From Ooceraea biroi (taxonomy: Eukaryota; Arthropoda; Insecta; Hymenoptera; Formicidae), in contig NC_039511.1 in NCBI RefSeq assembly GCF_003672135.1, forward strand, positions 2,754,464 through 2,818,463: a stretch of DNA of 64,000 nucleotides, written 5' to 3'. A model generated the notes under the pieces. The model made no database searches, had not been told where the DNA came from, and saw nothing but the letters and a program-made list of their open reading frames with translations. Shown here in pieces: positions 25,326 to 38,800 of this stretch. Both the position numbers and the translations under genes were made by a program. The stretch's first letter is position 1. Each line of letters starts with the position of its first letter.

Positions 25326-28300
25326 GATTATGAGTATCACTGCACGTTCGATGCTTATCAAAGCAGCAGGCTCGTATCGCGTACGAATGCCGGATGCTTT
25401 TCAGCGGTTACGGAATAGAAGAAGATACCGCGGGACTTAGAACCAGTTTGCCGATTGTGTGTACGTGCATGCAACATCCGGTAAGGTGCTATTCATAATA
25501 TTCCATCACCTGGAAATGCCTCATCCATTCCCGTCTTCCCTCGGGCGTCTCCATTATCCTTAATTATCCGTACCTAGCGACCGTGCAACAAAAGTCCGAG
25601 CAACGCCAAGACTTGCTTTTCCGAGCCCTTCCTTGAGAGCTCTTCTCTTTCTCTTTCTGTCTTCTTCGTCTCCTCTTCCTCTCTCTGCCGGGCTCTCTCA
25701 AGCGTGTTAACGCTAGTTCTCTAATCGCCGATAAATCCCAAGGCGAGAGACCCGACACGCTCGTTCCTTACCGCTTATCGATTTTCTAAACCCTCGCCGC
25801 GGCGATCCTAAGTCGTATTTCCGTCGCCATAATTAGTATCCTCCCCTCGCGGACGTGTAATTAGAAAGTTTTCTCGTCCGATACAATACGATATCATAAA
25901 GTCACAGGTATACAACACCGATATATTTCGTTCATTGTTTATTTCGTCCGTGCACTTCCGGTTGCGCGCGCGCGATCGGACGCGCGCCTAATCAGCGTCG
26001 TCGGCATCTGAATTACGTGCCGCCCACTCTCCGAAGTGACGCTGTTAATAAGCTAAATACCGTATAATGTCCCTGAGTTACCGTGCAGCGCCGTTACGCC
26101 ATCGCGACGGTGTATCGTTTACAACTAACGAGGCAGGGCAATCGCCAAGACGACGCTGATCACCAGCGATTGCTTGTTCCAATAACACACGCAATAATTA
26201 CGGACTGGTAGCACCGAGTCCCGAGTATCGAGTTCCAAGCTTTGGAAAATACCTGCTTATGCGAGCTCGCTGTGGAACTGAACACAGGAGTGAGGAAAGG
26301 CACGGTGAAGTCTTTCGTGTACAGGTCGTTCACTGGGTGCACCCTATCCTATCGCGGTTTTCCTCGCGAAACGCGGCATGCAACATCGTACGTCTCGAGC
26401 GAGTTACCATTAGTTTTCCGAAGGCTATAAATCTAAATGCGAGATCAAGTAAGGGCGAGAGAGCGCGGTCCGCTCGCTCGCTCGCTCGCGGCAGTTCCTT
26501 ATTCTCTATCGCAGATGCTGTCTTTCTCTCTCTCTTTCTTCTCTCTCTTGATCGATATCTCCATATCATTTTCTAGGAGCGGTCATCCGTTTCCATCGCG
26601 CGGCCATGAGCCGCGAATTACAGCGCGAAACCGAGCGCGGTATGTTTGGCTGCGAAAGACATGGCTCGACATCGCTCGCGGGTCAAAGGTGAAGCAACTA
26701 TACACGCACTTGCGCTGCTTACTTGTAACCCTGCACTAATCGCGCCCGTAGAGATGTCGGCATAATTTTTTTCTCGAGAAGATGCACAAATGCATACGAA
26801 ATCGTTCAACTCGATTATTCGTCAAGTACGCGACTAGAATTTTTATGGTACCGGTATCAAAAGCGAATAATCTTGCAATCTTCATCGCACGAGAGAACAT
26901 AATTTCATCCTATCTCATCGCTTTGTAAAATTTAACTTTATTATAATTTAATTAGCTTATTATCAAAGTTATTCTTACAATTAGTCAATTTTCAGATCAG
27001 TTTTTAAAATCAATAAATATGGAAACGAGACATTATTCTGCGATATCCATTCGCAATTAAAAGGTAACGTAGGTTTTCATTTACGTATAGATGGGTTCCT
27101 AGTTGCATCACCGGATAGAGTTTGCCGATGGTTTTTATAAGTGTGTAGTCTGTAGAGGCTTAACGCGCACTATACGAGTGTCCCCCGAAAGAAATGACTT
27201 TCGTGCGTTGCGTCGCGTGCACCAGCGAACCAGAAGGCTTGGCAGAATGCAACACGGGGTATTATCGTGAAAGTGCACGCGGGACACGTGTGTAACGTGC
27301 GTTATAGCGATTGGCACGCCGGTAGCTCGGTGCACCGATAATAATTAACGAGCAACGAGGGAAGGAGAACGCGTAATTATCCGTTTCCTTTATGCCCGGC
27401 CGAGGACTTTTACGTAAACTCTGATTAGAGACTTAACGTGCGTACATAATAGTGCATAGAAGAAGAGAGGATGGCTTTCTTTTTTCCATTAATATATCGT
27501 ATTCATATTGATTGCTCCTCAAATAATTGTATCTACCATATAATGTTAACGTAGATTCACTAAAGTTAGTTTAGTGACTAAACATTTCATTCTGCACATT
27601 TAAGGGTGCAGGAAATACATTGAAGCATGCAGATACATTACACGGTCTCTTTCCTTTCCACTTTTCAGTCATATTCCTCCAAAACAAATGTGTCTTCTCA
27701 CAATTTATGTAAGCGAAATTTTGCCTACAAATTCCTACAATCTCGCATTACTTCGCACGCGTACTTCTTGAAAACTTCCCTTTGGTACGGGTCTCCGATA
27801 ACAAAAGTTCATCCGAACGGCGAAGTCACGCGCGAGGAGCCGATCGGCCGGCGGAAGGGACGGCAACATCCGGTGGCCGGGACATACGCGAATAGGAGAA
27901 CGAGGAGGAAAACGATAACCACTTCGCCGGCACCACCACCAACGTCGCCGGCCATCAAGCGCGGAGCAACGGATGCGCATAGTCTCAATATTACCATATT
28001 CACGAGGCTTCCATCCCGGAGTCAATGTCACGGTCCGACGATGGGGCCCGGGGGCAAACGCGATCCCGGGAGGGAACCTTGAAGGATGTCAGTGTCAGGG
28101 TCCAGCCGGGCCGCGGGCGACAACGAAACCAGTTCGCAGTCACGTGGGGACACGCAGCCGGCCCGCCGGTGTATTTTGACACAATATTAATGGTCACGGA
28201 ACGCATTTAAGCGCCGGTTGACCGGAGAACGATCGGCGAGCCGGACTCTGCGCTCCGAGCGTATCCGATTTTGCTAGCGGCGCAATTGACACGTCGGCGC

Positions 28301-28350
28301 ACGCTGGTGAGTGCAACGGTTGTGATGGACTTAGTTTCGTGACGCGGAAG
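25326..28350. other. Gene-poor tract, no recognised gene
   Basis: Unique sequence with pyrimidine-rich tracts near 25636-25690 and 26520-26550 and a CpG-rich block near 27800-28200. Open frames of up to 151 codons (27627-28082 plus) overlap frames on the opposite strand and resemble nothing known. No RNA gene was seen. Confidence 0.55.
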
Positions 28351-28352
28351 TA

Positions 28353-29637
28353 TTGGGTCGTCCGGAAAGTTCGTGCCGATTTTGAAGGAAAATTCAAAGG
28401 CAACATTTTTTTATGTCGATAAATATTTATTGACTTATGTATGCACCGTTTTGTTTCACAACCTTTGTCCATCTTTCACGCAACTGGAAGATTCCATTCT
28501 CCCAGAACTTCTTAGGTTTCTCGGCGAAAAACTCCTCCAGGTGGTTTTTATGTCGATCAAAGAGTTGAAGTTCTTGCCGCTAAGAGAATTTTGCGAAGAC
28601 CTAAATAAGTGAAAGTCTGAAGGTGCAATGTCTGGTGAATACGGTGGGTGAGGTAGCACATCCCAGCCAAACTCCAACAATTTTTGTCGGGTAGTCAAAG
28701 AAACATGAGGTCTGGCATTGTCCTGATGGAACACGACGCCCTTCCTATTAGCTAATTCTGGACGTTTTTCCTGAATCGCTGTCTTTAATTCGTCCAGTTG
28801 CGAGCAGTACTTATCTGCATTTATCGTTTGGTTGTGTGGTAGGAGCTCATAATATAGGATTCCTTTCCAATCCCACCAGACACAGAGCATGACTTTTTTT
28901 GGATGAAGGCCGGCTTTCGGAGTGGTTAATGCTGGTTCATTTCGCTTACCCCAGGATCTTTTTCGTTCTACATTGTTGTAAATGATCCATTTTTCGTCAC
29001 CCGTCACTAATTGCTTCAAAAATGGTACGTTTTCGTTGCGCTTGTACAGCGAGTCGCAGATGGAAATGCGATCCATTAAATTTTTTCGGCCAAATTATGC
29101 GGAACCCATACATCATAGCGACTTACGTAACCAAGCTTCACTACATGATCGTGGACAGTGGTTTTCGATATTTTCAGTATCTCTGCTAATTCACGTGTCG
29201 TGTAGCGCGGGTTATTCTCGATCAGTGTCTTGATTTGGTCATCATCAGTAGTAGAGGGTCTGCCCGAGCGTTCTTGGTCTTTAAGGTTAAAATCACCAGC
29301 TCTAAACTTAGCGAACCACTTACGTACGGTTCTTTCAGCTAAAGCGCCTTCTCCGTAAACAGAACATATCGAATTTGTTGCTTGTGAGGCATTTTTGCCT
29401 TTCCGGTAATAGAAAAGCATCAAGTGTCTAAAATGTTCTTTGTTTTCTTCCATCTTCAAAAGAGTACAAAACTGACACGAATCAATTTATCTGAAACAAC
29501 TTTTTTCCTAAAGATGCGTTGAAATGTCACCTTTAAGTATATGTATATAAATCGTATGTTTTCAATAACATTGATATATTCAGACATGTTCCAACGCCAT
29601 CTATTAAAAATCGGCACGAACTTTCCGGACGACCCAA
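28353..29637 (-). mobile_element. Mariner element, nearly intact
   Basis: This 1285-bp element has 31-bp perfect terminal inverted repeats that start TTGGGTCGTCCGGAAAGTTC (28353-28383 and 29607-29637). It is flanked by TA at 28351-28352 and 29638-29639, the duplicated target of the Tc1/mariner superfamily. It carries one transposase gene on the minus strand, annotated separately. Length, ends and target site are all canonical for mariner. Perfect repeats and a transposase broken only by two one-base deletions suggest recent insertion. Confidence 0.96.
28427..29459 (-). pseudogene. Mariner transposase (D,D34D), two frameshifts
   Basis: Cut-and-paste transposase that binds the element's inverted repeats and moves it into TA sites. 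The gene starts at 29459. Its first part holds the two helix-turn-helix DNA-binding regions, the linker RSGRPS, and WVPH near the end. A frame change near 29083 leads into the catalytic part, with the first Asp in TGDEKW, the second in FHQDNARPH and the third in SPDIAPSDFH. Thirty-four residues separate the last two, the mariner D,D34D signature. A second frame change near 28550 disturbs the last ~40 residues. Both changes are one missing A in an A run. Allowing for them, the gene would have 344 codons plus a stop, the usual mariner size. Because homopolymer indels are common in this assembly, the breaks may be sequencing errors. Confidence 0.92.
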
Positions 29638-29809
29638 TACTTTGAAGGCTTGGGTTTGTGTAAGATATTAAATGTTCCTGTTTCCTGTCAAAATTAAAAA
29701 CTGGAATTTTATGTTCTATATCTTGAAGTGTTTCGTGTCTGCATTTTAAAAGTAATATTATATTTAGATGTTCTTTAACGATACGAGCTTAATATAGTAT
29801 TAAAATTCC

Positions 29810-29909
29810 NNNNNNNNNNNNNNNNNNNNNNNNNNNNNNNNNNNNNNNNNNNNNNNNNNNNNNNNNNNNNNNNNNNNNNNNNNNNNNNNNNNNNNNNNNN
29901 NNNNNNNNN
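29810..29909. other. Assembly gap of 100 N
   Basis: Exactly 100 N. The left side is AT-rich unique DNA just beyond the mariner element. The right side begins inside a unit of the LTR array, about 53 bases before an LTR start. Confidence 0.98.
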
Positions 29910-32900
29910 AACCGACGATTTGGAGACATTCGGGGACGAATGTAATGTCAGGCTGGCCGAGCTGTAAGATCTGGAAAGATAGTCGAGACTGACAGGTCGT
30001 ATAGAGGATCGGAATGAAAACAAGTTGATCACAACAGTAGGAGTATTGACCGTACAGCCTAAGACCTAGGCGTGTGAACCAGGGATCCCGGAGAGTTCGA
30101 GTTCAAATCTAAGGCAGTCTCCTAGTTATTTTTCGCCTCTTACAATTCAGAAGTGGGATAAAATCCGCTACCCCTCGAAGACAGTTGAGATTCATCCGCT
30201 ACCCCTCGGAGAGGAGGGAGTTGAGAAGCAGCTGGCCGGTAGTGAAGCCTGAACATGGAGGTCGGGACGGACTCAGAGGAGTGAACCAACATGGAGATTG
30301 GGAAGGACTCAGAGGAGTGAACCAACATGGAGTTGGGAAGGACTCAGAGGAGTGAACCAACATGGAGTTGGGAGGACTCAGAAGAGTGAACCAAAAATGG
30401 AGTTGGGAGGGACTCAAGTGGAGTGAACCGACGATTTGGAGACATTCGGGGACGAATGTAATGTCAGGCTGGCCGAGCTGTAAGATCTGGAAAGATAGTC
30501 GAGACTGACAGGTCGTATAGAGGATCGGAATGAAAACAAGTTGATCACAACAGTAGGAGTATTGGCCGTACAGCCTAAGACCTAGGCGTGTGAACCAGGG
30601 ATCCCGGAGAGTTCGAGTTCAAATCTAAGGCAGTCTCCTAGTTATTTTTCGCCTCTTACAATTCAGAAGTGGGATAAAATCCGCTACCCCTCGAAGACAG
30701 TTGAGATTCATCCGCTACCCCTCGGAGAGGAGGGAGTTGAGAAGCAGCTGGCCGGTAGTGAAGCCCTGAACATGGAGGTCGGGACGGACTCAGAGGAGTG
30801 AACCAACATGGAGATTGGGAAGGACTCAGAGGAGTGAACCAACATGGAGGTTGGGAGGGACTCAGAAGAGTGAACCAAAAGGATGTTGGAGGGACTCAGA
30901 GAGTGAACCAAAAATGGAGGTTGAGGGACTCAAGTGGAGTGAACCGACGATTTGGAGACATTCGGGGACGAATGTAATGTCAGGCTGGCCGAGCTGTAAG
31001 ATCTGGAAAGATAGTCGAGACTGACAGGTCGTATAGAGGATCGGAATGAAAACAAGTTGATCACAACAGTAGGAGTATTGGCCGTACAGCCTAAGACCTA
31101 GGCGTGTGAACCAGGGATCCCGGAGAGTTCGAGTTCAAATCTAAGGCAGTCTCCTAGTTATTTTTCGCCTCTTACAATTCAGAAGTGGGATAAAATCCGC
31201 TACCCCTCGAAGACAGTTGAGATTCATCCGCTACCCCTCGAGAGGAGGGAGTTGAGAAGCAGCTGGCCGGTAGTGAAGCCTGAACATGGAGGTCGGGACG
31301 GACTCAGAGGAGTGAACCAACATGGAGATTGGGAAGGACTCAGAGGAGTGAACCAACATGGAGATTGGGAAGGACTCAGAGGAGTGAACCACATGGAGGT
31401 TGGGAGGACTCAGAAGAGTGAACCAAAAATGGAGGTTGGAGGGACTCAAGTGGAGTGAACCGACGATTTGGAGACATTCGGGACGAATGTAATGTCAGGC
31501 TGGCCGAGCTGTAAGATCTGGAAAGATAGTCGAGACTGACAGGTCGTATAGAGGATCGGAATGAAAACAAGTTGTCACAACAGTAGGAGTATTGGCCGTA
31601 CAGCCTAAGACCTAGGCGTGTGAACCAGGGATCCCGGAGAGTTCGAGTTCAAATCTAAGGCAGTCTCCTAGTTATTTTTCGCCTCTTACAATTCAGAAGT
31701 GGGATAAAATCCGCTACCCCTCGAAGACAGTTGAGATTCATCCGCTACCCCTCGAGAGGAGGGAGTTGAGAAGCAGCTGGCCGGTAGTGAAGCCTGAACA
31801 TGGAGGTCGGGACGGACTCAGAGGAGTGAACCAACATGGAGATTGGGAAGGACTCAGAGGAGTGAACCAACATGGAGATTGGAAGGATCAGAGGAGTGAA
31901 CCAACATGGAGGTTGGGAGGGACTCAGAAGAGTGAACCAAAAATGGAGTTGGAGGGACTCAAGTGGAGTGAACCGACGATTTGGAGACATTCGGGGACGA
32001 ATGTAATGTCAGGCTGGCCGAGCTGTAAGATCTGGAAAGATAGTCGAGACTGACAGGTCGTATAGAGGATCGGAATGAAAACAAGTTGGTCACAACAGTA
32101 GGAGTATTGGCCGTACAGCCTAAGACCTAGGCGTGTGAACCAGGGATCCCGGAGAGTTCGAGTTCAAATCTAAGGCAGTCTCCTAGTTATTTTTCGCCTC
32201 TTACAATTCAGAAGTGGGATAAAATCCGCTACCCCTCGAAGACAGTTGAGATTCATCCGCTACCCCTCGGAGAGGAGGGAGTTGAGAAGCAGCTGGCCGG
32301 TAGTGAAGCCTGAACATGGAGGTCGGGACGGACTCAGAGGAGTGAACCAACATGGAGATTGGAAGGACTCAGAGGAGTGAACCAACATGGAGTTGGGAAG
32401 GACTCAGAGGAGTGAACCAACATGGAGGTTGGGAGGGACTCAGAAGAGTGAACCAAAAATGGAGGTTGGAGGGACTCAAGTGGAGTGAACCGACGATTTG
32501 GAGACATTCGGGGACGAATGTAATGTCAGGCTGGCCGAGCTGTAAGATCTGGAAAGATAGTCGAGACTGACAGGTCGTATAGAGGATCGGAATGAAAACA
32601 AGTTGATCACAACAGTAGGAGTATTGGCCGTACAGCCTAAGACCTAGGCGTGTGAACCAGGGATCCCGGAGAGTTCGAGTTCAAATCTAAGGCAGTCTCC
32701 TAGTTATTTTTCGCCTCTTACAATTCAGAAGTGGGATAAAATCCGCTACCCCTCGAAGACAGTTGAGATTCATCCGCTACCCCTCGGAGAGGAGGGAGTT
32801 GAGAAGCAGCTGGCCGGTAGTGAAGCCTGAACATGGAGGTCGGGACGGACTCAGAGGAGTGAACCAACATGGAGATTGGGAAGGACTCAGAGGAGTGAAC

Positions 32901-35802
32901 CAACATGGAGGTTGGGAGGACTCAGAAGAGTGAACCAAAAATGGATGTTGGGAGGGACTCAGAAGAGTGAACCAAAAATGGAGGTTGGGAGGGACTCAAG
33001 TGGAGTGAACCGACGATTTGGAGACATTCGGGGACGAATGTAATGTCAGGCTGGCCGAGCTGTAAGATCTGGAAAGATAGTCGAGACTGACAGGTCGTAT
33101 AGAGGATCGGAATGAAAACAAGTTGATCACAACAGTAGGAGTATTGGCCGTACAGCCTAAGACCTAGGCGTGTGAACCAGGGATCCCGGAGAGTTCGAGT
33201 TCAAATCTAAGGCAGTCTCCTAGTTATTTTTCGCCTCTTACAATTCAGAAGTGGGATAAAATCCGCTACCCCTCGAAGACAGTTGAGATTCATCCGCTAC
33301 CCCTCGGAGAGGAGGGAGTTGAGAAGCAGCTGGCCGGTAGTGAAGCCTGAACATGGAGGTCGGGACGGACTCAGAGGAGTGAACCAACATGGAGATTGGG
33401 AAGGACTCAGAGAGTGAACCAACATGGAGATTGGGAAGGACTCAGAGGAGTGAACCAACATGGAGGTTGGGAGGGACTCAGAAGAGTGAACCAAAAATGG
33501 ATGTTGGGAGGGACTCAAGTGGAGTGAACCGACGATTTGGAGACATTCGGGGACGAATGTAATGTCAGGCTGGCCGAGCTGTAAGATCTGGAAAGATAGT
33601 CGAGACTGACAGGTCGTATAGAGGATCGGAATGAAAACAAGTTGGTCACAACAGTAGGAGTATTGGCCGTACAGCCTAAGACCTAGGCGTGTGAACCAGG
33701 GATCCCGGAGAGTTCGAGTTCAAATCTAAGGCAGTCTCCTAGTTATTTTTCGCCTCTTACAATTCAGAAGTGGGATAAAATCCGCTACCCCTCGAAGACA
33801 GTTGAGATTCATCCGCTACCCCTCGGAGAGGAGGGAGTTGAGAAGCAGCTGGCCGGTAGTGAAGCCTGAACATGGAGGTCGGGACGGACTCAGAGGAGTG
33901 AACCAACATGGAGATTGGGAAGGACTCAGAGGAGTGAACCAACATGGAGATTGGGAAGGATCAGAGGAGTGAACCAACATGGAGGTTGGGAGGGACTCAG
34001 AAGAGTGAACCAAAAATGGATGTTGGAGGGACTCAAGTGGAGTGAACCGACGATTTGGAGACATTCGGGGACGAATGTAATGTCAGGCTGGCCGAGCTGT
34101 AAGATCTGGAAAGATAGTCGAGACTGACAGGTCGTATAGAGGATCGGAATGAAAACAAGTGATCACAACAGTAGGAGTATTGGCCGTACAGCCTAAGACC
34201 TAGGCGTGTGAACCAGGGATCCCGGAGAGTTCGAGTTCAAATCTAAGGCAGTCTCCTAGTTATTTTTCGCCTCTTACAATTCAGAAGTGGGACAAAATCC
34301 GCTACCCCTCGAAGACAGTTGAGATTCATCCGCTACCCCTCAGAGAGGAGGGAGTTGAGAAGCAGCTGGCCGGTAGTGAAGCCTGAACATGGAGGTCGGG
34401 ATGGACTCAGAGGAGTGAACCAACATGGAGATTGGGAAGGACTCAGAGTAGTGAACCAACATGGAGGTTGGGAGGGACTCAGAAGAGTGAACCAAAAATG
34501 GATATTGGGAGGGACTCAGAAGAGTGAACCAAAAATGGAGGTTGGGAGGGACTCAAGTGGAGTGAACCGACGATTTGGAGACATTCGGGGACGAATGTAA
34601 TGTCAGGCTGGCCGAGCTGTAAGATCTGGAAAGATAGTCGAGACTGACAGGTCGTATAGAGGATCGGAATGAAAACAAGCTGATCACAACAGTAGGAGTA
34701 TTGGCCGTACAGCCTAAGACCTAGGCGTGTGAACCAGGGATCCGGAGAGTTCGAGTTCCAATCTAAGGCAGTCTCCTAGTTATTTTTCGCCTCTTACAAT
34801 TCAGAAGTAGGATAAAATCCGCTACCCTCGAAGACAGTTGAGATTCATCCGCTACCCCTCAGAGAGGAGGGAGTTGAGAAGCAGCTGGCCGGTAGTGAAG
34901 CCTGAACATGGAGGTCGGGATGGACTCAGAGGAGTGAACCAACATGGAGATTGGGAAGGACTCAGAGTAGTGAACCAACATGGAGATTGGGAAGGATTCA
35001 GAGGAGTGAACCAACATGGAGGTTGGGAGGGACTCAGAAGAGTGAACCAAAAATGGATGTTGAAAGGGACTCAAGTGGAGTGAACCGACGATTTGGAGAC
35101 ATTCGGGGACGAATGTAATGTCAGGCTGGCCGAGCTGTAAGATCTGGAAAGATAGTCGAGACTGACAGGTCGTATAGAGGATCGGAATGAAAACAAGCTG
35201 GTCACAACAGTAGGAGTATTGGCCGTACAGCCTAAGACCTAGGCGTGTGAACCAGGGATCCCGGAGAGTTCGAGTTCAAATCTAAGGCAGTCTCCTAGTT
35301 ATTTTTCGCCTCTTGCAATTTAGAAGTGGGATAAAATCCGCTACCCCTCGAAGACAGTTGAGATTCATCCGCTACCCCTCAGAGAGGAGGGAGTTGAGAA
35401 GCAGCTGGCCGGTAGTGAAGCCTGAACATGGAGGTCGGGACGGACTCAGAGGAGTGAACCAACATGGAGGTTGGGAGGGACTCAGAAGAGTGAACCAAAA
35501 ATGGATGTTGGGAGGGACTCAGAAGAGTGAACCAAAAATGGAGATTGGGAGGGACTCAAGTGGAGTGAACCGACGATTTGGAGACATTCGGGGACGAATG
35601 TAATGTCAGGCTGGCCGAGCTGTAAGATCTGGAAAGATAGTCGAGACTGACAGGTCGTATAGAGGATCGGAATGAAAACAAGCTGATCACAACAGTAGGA
35701 GTATTGGCCGTACAGCCTAAGACCTAGGCGTGTGAACCAGGGATCCCGGAGAGTTCGAGTTCAAATCTAAGGCAGTCTGCTAGTTATTTTTCGCCTCTTA
35801 CA
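29910..35802. mobile_element. Tandem TRIM-like LTR array, contig C version
   Basis: Twelve 182-bp-class repeats start at 29963, 30479, 30995, 31510, 32024, 32541, 33061, 33580, 34098, 34618, 35136 and 35621. They are separated by internal segments, giving eleven full periods of 485-520 bp. The array opens in a partial internal segment at the gap and ends with an LTR followed by CACGTGAC, as in contig A. Units up to about 34160 share markers absent from contig A (AAGTT before GATCACAAC, and CTCGGAGAGG). From about 34287 on the units match contig A's second to last units one for one. Many units carry one-base losses that break the 36-bp register, which looks like unpolished repeat consensus. 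No retrotransposon protein is encoded. Confidence 0.8.
35621..35802. repeat. Right outer LTR of the contig C array
   Basis: 182-bp repeat with the TCTGCTAG variant, ending CTCTTACA and followed by CACGTGACCC. It is the counterpart of 13316-13497. Confidence 0.8.
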
Positions 35803-38800
35803 CACGTGACCCGCATACGTGAATCGCGATATGTATCTGATGCCATTTCAGTCTTTCGATTTTTCCTCTATTAATACACTCATCGCTATTAATACGAAAA
35901 AGGAAAGCAAACACGGTTTTTAATCAGCCTGTAATGAGACGTACCGCGTATAATGAGCGCATAATGCACCCTGAACGCGGTACCAATTGGAGTCAGCGGA
36001 CCGGAGACAGTCCTTGGAGGCTGCAAGTTGCTGATGCACCCCGCCGCTCGTGTGCTGCGTACAGCTCGCGCGGCGCCGCGCGATCGTGAGTCGTGCATCG
36101 ACAAATCGAGCCCGACTTTCGCACGACCCGCATGCACGGCGGTTTCCGTCGTGCCGCGAAGGGCTTCTCGGAGGGCTTCGTGACTTACCGGTACCCTCAT
36201 GGTGTGTCCGCGCCGTGTCGGCCACGATCGCCTAGACACAGGCGGATGGAGCTCCTCTCCCCGCCTGCGAAAAGTCGGCGATAAATGCGGGTACGCGGCC
36301 GACGGAGAGGGACGAGGTAACACGCAAACGCAATATACCCTCATCCAAGTACGGCGGCGGGGACGTGCCGCGGCGAGTGCAAGCACCGGCCGATGCACTT
36401 GGACGTGCACCACGCGCGTTGCACCTCGGCGATGCAAAGGGACAGGGACCGCGAAGAGCGACGAGTGGAAGTGTCTCCGATCACGTTAATCGATGTATGA
36501 GTAGGATTTTACGGAATTCTCGCGTGAACGAATGCGCCTTCTTTTCTGCAACAGCTGCGAGTAAAGCTTGCATACATGTTGCCAGCAAGGTCGCGCGGGA
36601 TAATCGATGATTCGCAGTAATCTTGCGTAATTAGCGGCAACAATGCTTCTTATAATTATACCTTGCTATTTATATAATAATTTACACGTAATTTAGCCGT
36701 TGATTAAATCTCCCTGCAATTTCTGCGATCGAGGAGGGAAACTAATTGGCTGCACTTTCGCTGGGAGTGACGAGTCATCAAAACGCGACGATTAAACAAT
36801 TAATAATGAAAATAAAAATAACGTAGCTACGTGCAACAAGCGGATAGATATTGCGTAAGTAACAAAACAATTGAATACAAATCGATCGGCGTATCTAGCC
36901 GCGGCTACTGATTACTCATCTTAGCAGCCGATGAGTATCTCCGAAAGTGCTTGAGTGCCCGCTTCTCACGGGAAGTCGTTCGTGCTCGCCCGCGGATAAT
37001 AGCAGCCACTCGATTTCGCGGTAGGTATCGTTTCGTCGTGTACGATGATCCGACAGCCTCTCTTATTGTTAATGATCGGCGATCCATCGATCACGGCATC
37101 TGGACTTACTCGGCGGAGCGATCGTCCGTTAACGGCGATTTTTTGCGCGATCTCAGGATACCCGGTGAACCGGGAGTCTCTCAGCTGCTTATGACGAGCG
37201 AGCAGCCGCGGCTTTCAGGCGGGAGGAAACGTCGCCCCGTGTCATCGTTACCCAGTGTATAAAAAGCCCTCGGGCTCTAGCTGCCGGGCATGTTTAAGGC
37301 ATGAGCGTCTCGTCGTACCGGGACGCGGTGAATAAATGTAAATTCAGCCCCACAATAATTGCTTTACGGGAGTATAGCTCACCACTGTAATCACTTTAAT
37401 AGCCGCTTCTACCATGGCGGGATGCCTTTCTAGTCCACCGACGTGATGATCGCCGTCGCCGTGACGCGTTTCATGGGAACGCGAGAGGAACTCCCCCACG
37501 CTAATAAAAAGCGATTAGATTAAAAATCGTACCCGGCCGCAATTGGATAGCCGATAGGAAACACCATTCCAGTTGAATATATTGGAAATCGTACATCACG
37601 AAGGAAATTATTGTTCAACTGGCAAAGATATTAATACGTTGTTAGAACGCATGGCACACGCGTGTCTCGCGCGATTTCAGCAACGAATGGATGCAGACGG
37701 TTGCGCGTTTAATTGCGCGCGACGCGTCCAGATTACTCCAGTGCCTTTTCAGGGGATGTCGAGGGTTATTCGTCAGACGCACATTGAGTCCTCGAGTTAT
37801 TCGAGCTGCCGACGAAGAAACTGCGCGTCCTTGCGCCACGGGCTCTCGGAGCTGGCTCCAATTAAAATGAAATGCGCGCGAGTTTCTTGTTAACGACTCG
37901 TGGCGCTCTTATTACCAAAGTTCCAGTCTAACAGTAACACCAGTAATTTTCAGCAATATTTTACTTAAACGTCCGACGAGGATGGCGTCTTTACGAGTCC
38001 CTTGATACGCGTGAAGATTGAAAACTTGCTTGAAACGGGAAGAAAAGAAAACTATCGTCAATTATATCTGCTCCCGCAAATTTGCGCCTCCGATGCATGC
38101 AAATTTCGCAAAATCGCCATTTATCGACCGCGCGGTTACTTGCTCCCGAAATAGTCTCGAGATGTTAGTGAAGACTGCATGGTCAGATGTTCGCCAGGAT
38201 ATTTACAAACCCTCTGCTCGAATTACGCGTAGGCTCGGATGAATTAACATCGTAGGTACAAGCACTTGTTTGTAAAGATTCCGCGATCGCGCGTTCGAAA
38301 AAGAGATTGCCATTCCTTTCTCTACCTCTAGTCCCAAACAATTGTCAACTCCGAGCTGTCAGAATGCCGACAAATACTTGCGCGCATTGCGACGTGTTGC
38401 GGCAACGACAATCAAAGTGCCAGCGATGATGAACCCCGAAAAAGGATCTCGCCGAGAGAATCTCCCTGCGGTGGAATCTCCCGTTTAACGCGTTATCTTC
38501 GGTGACGACGATGAGCCAGCCATCTCTCTCTTTCTTTTCCTCTGGAGCCTCGCACTTACAATGAATCCTTAAATTATCCAACCGGGCTGAAGAAGAAGAA
38601 GACGAAGTAGAAGAAGAAGAAGAGCTCGCTCGCGTCCTTGCGAATCCTGCCACGCGGCTGGCCGGCCGGCCAGCGGTCTCCAATTAAAATAAACGCGTTT
38701 GCCGCTTTTCTTGTCACCGTGCAGCGGCCAGGTCGAAGCCTACCTCGTCACCTGACGCTCCTCCGCGGCAGGACAGCGAAAGACCATCTCCAAGCCGGTC

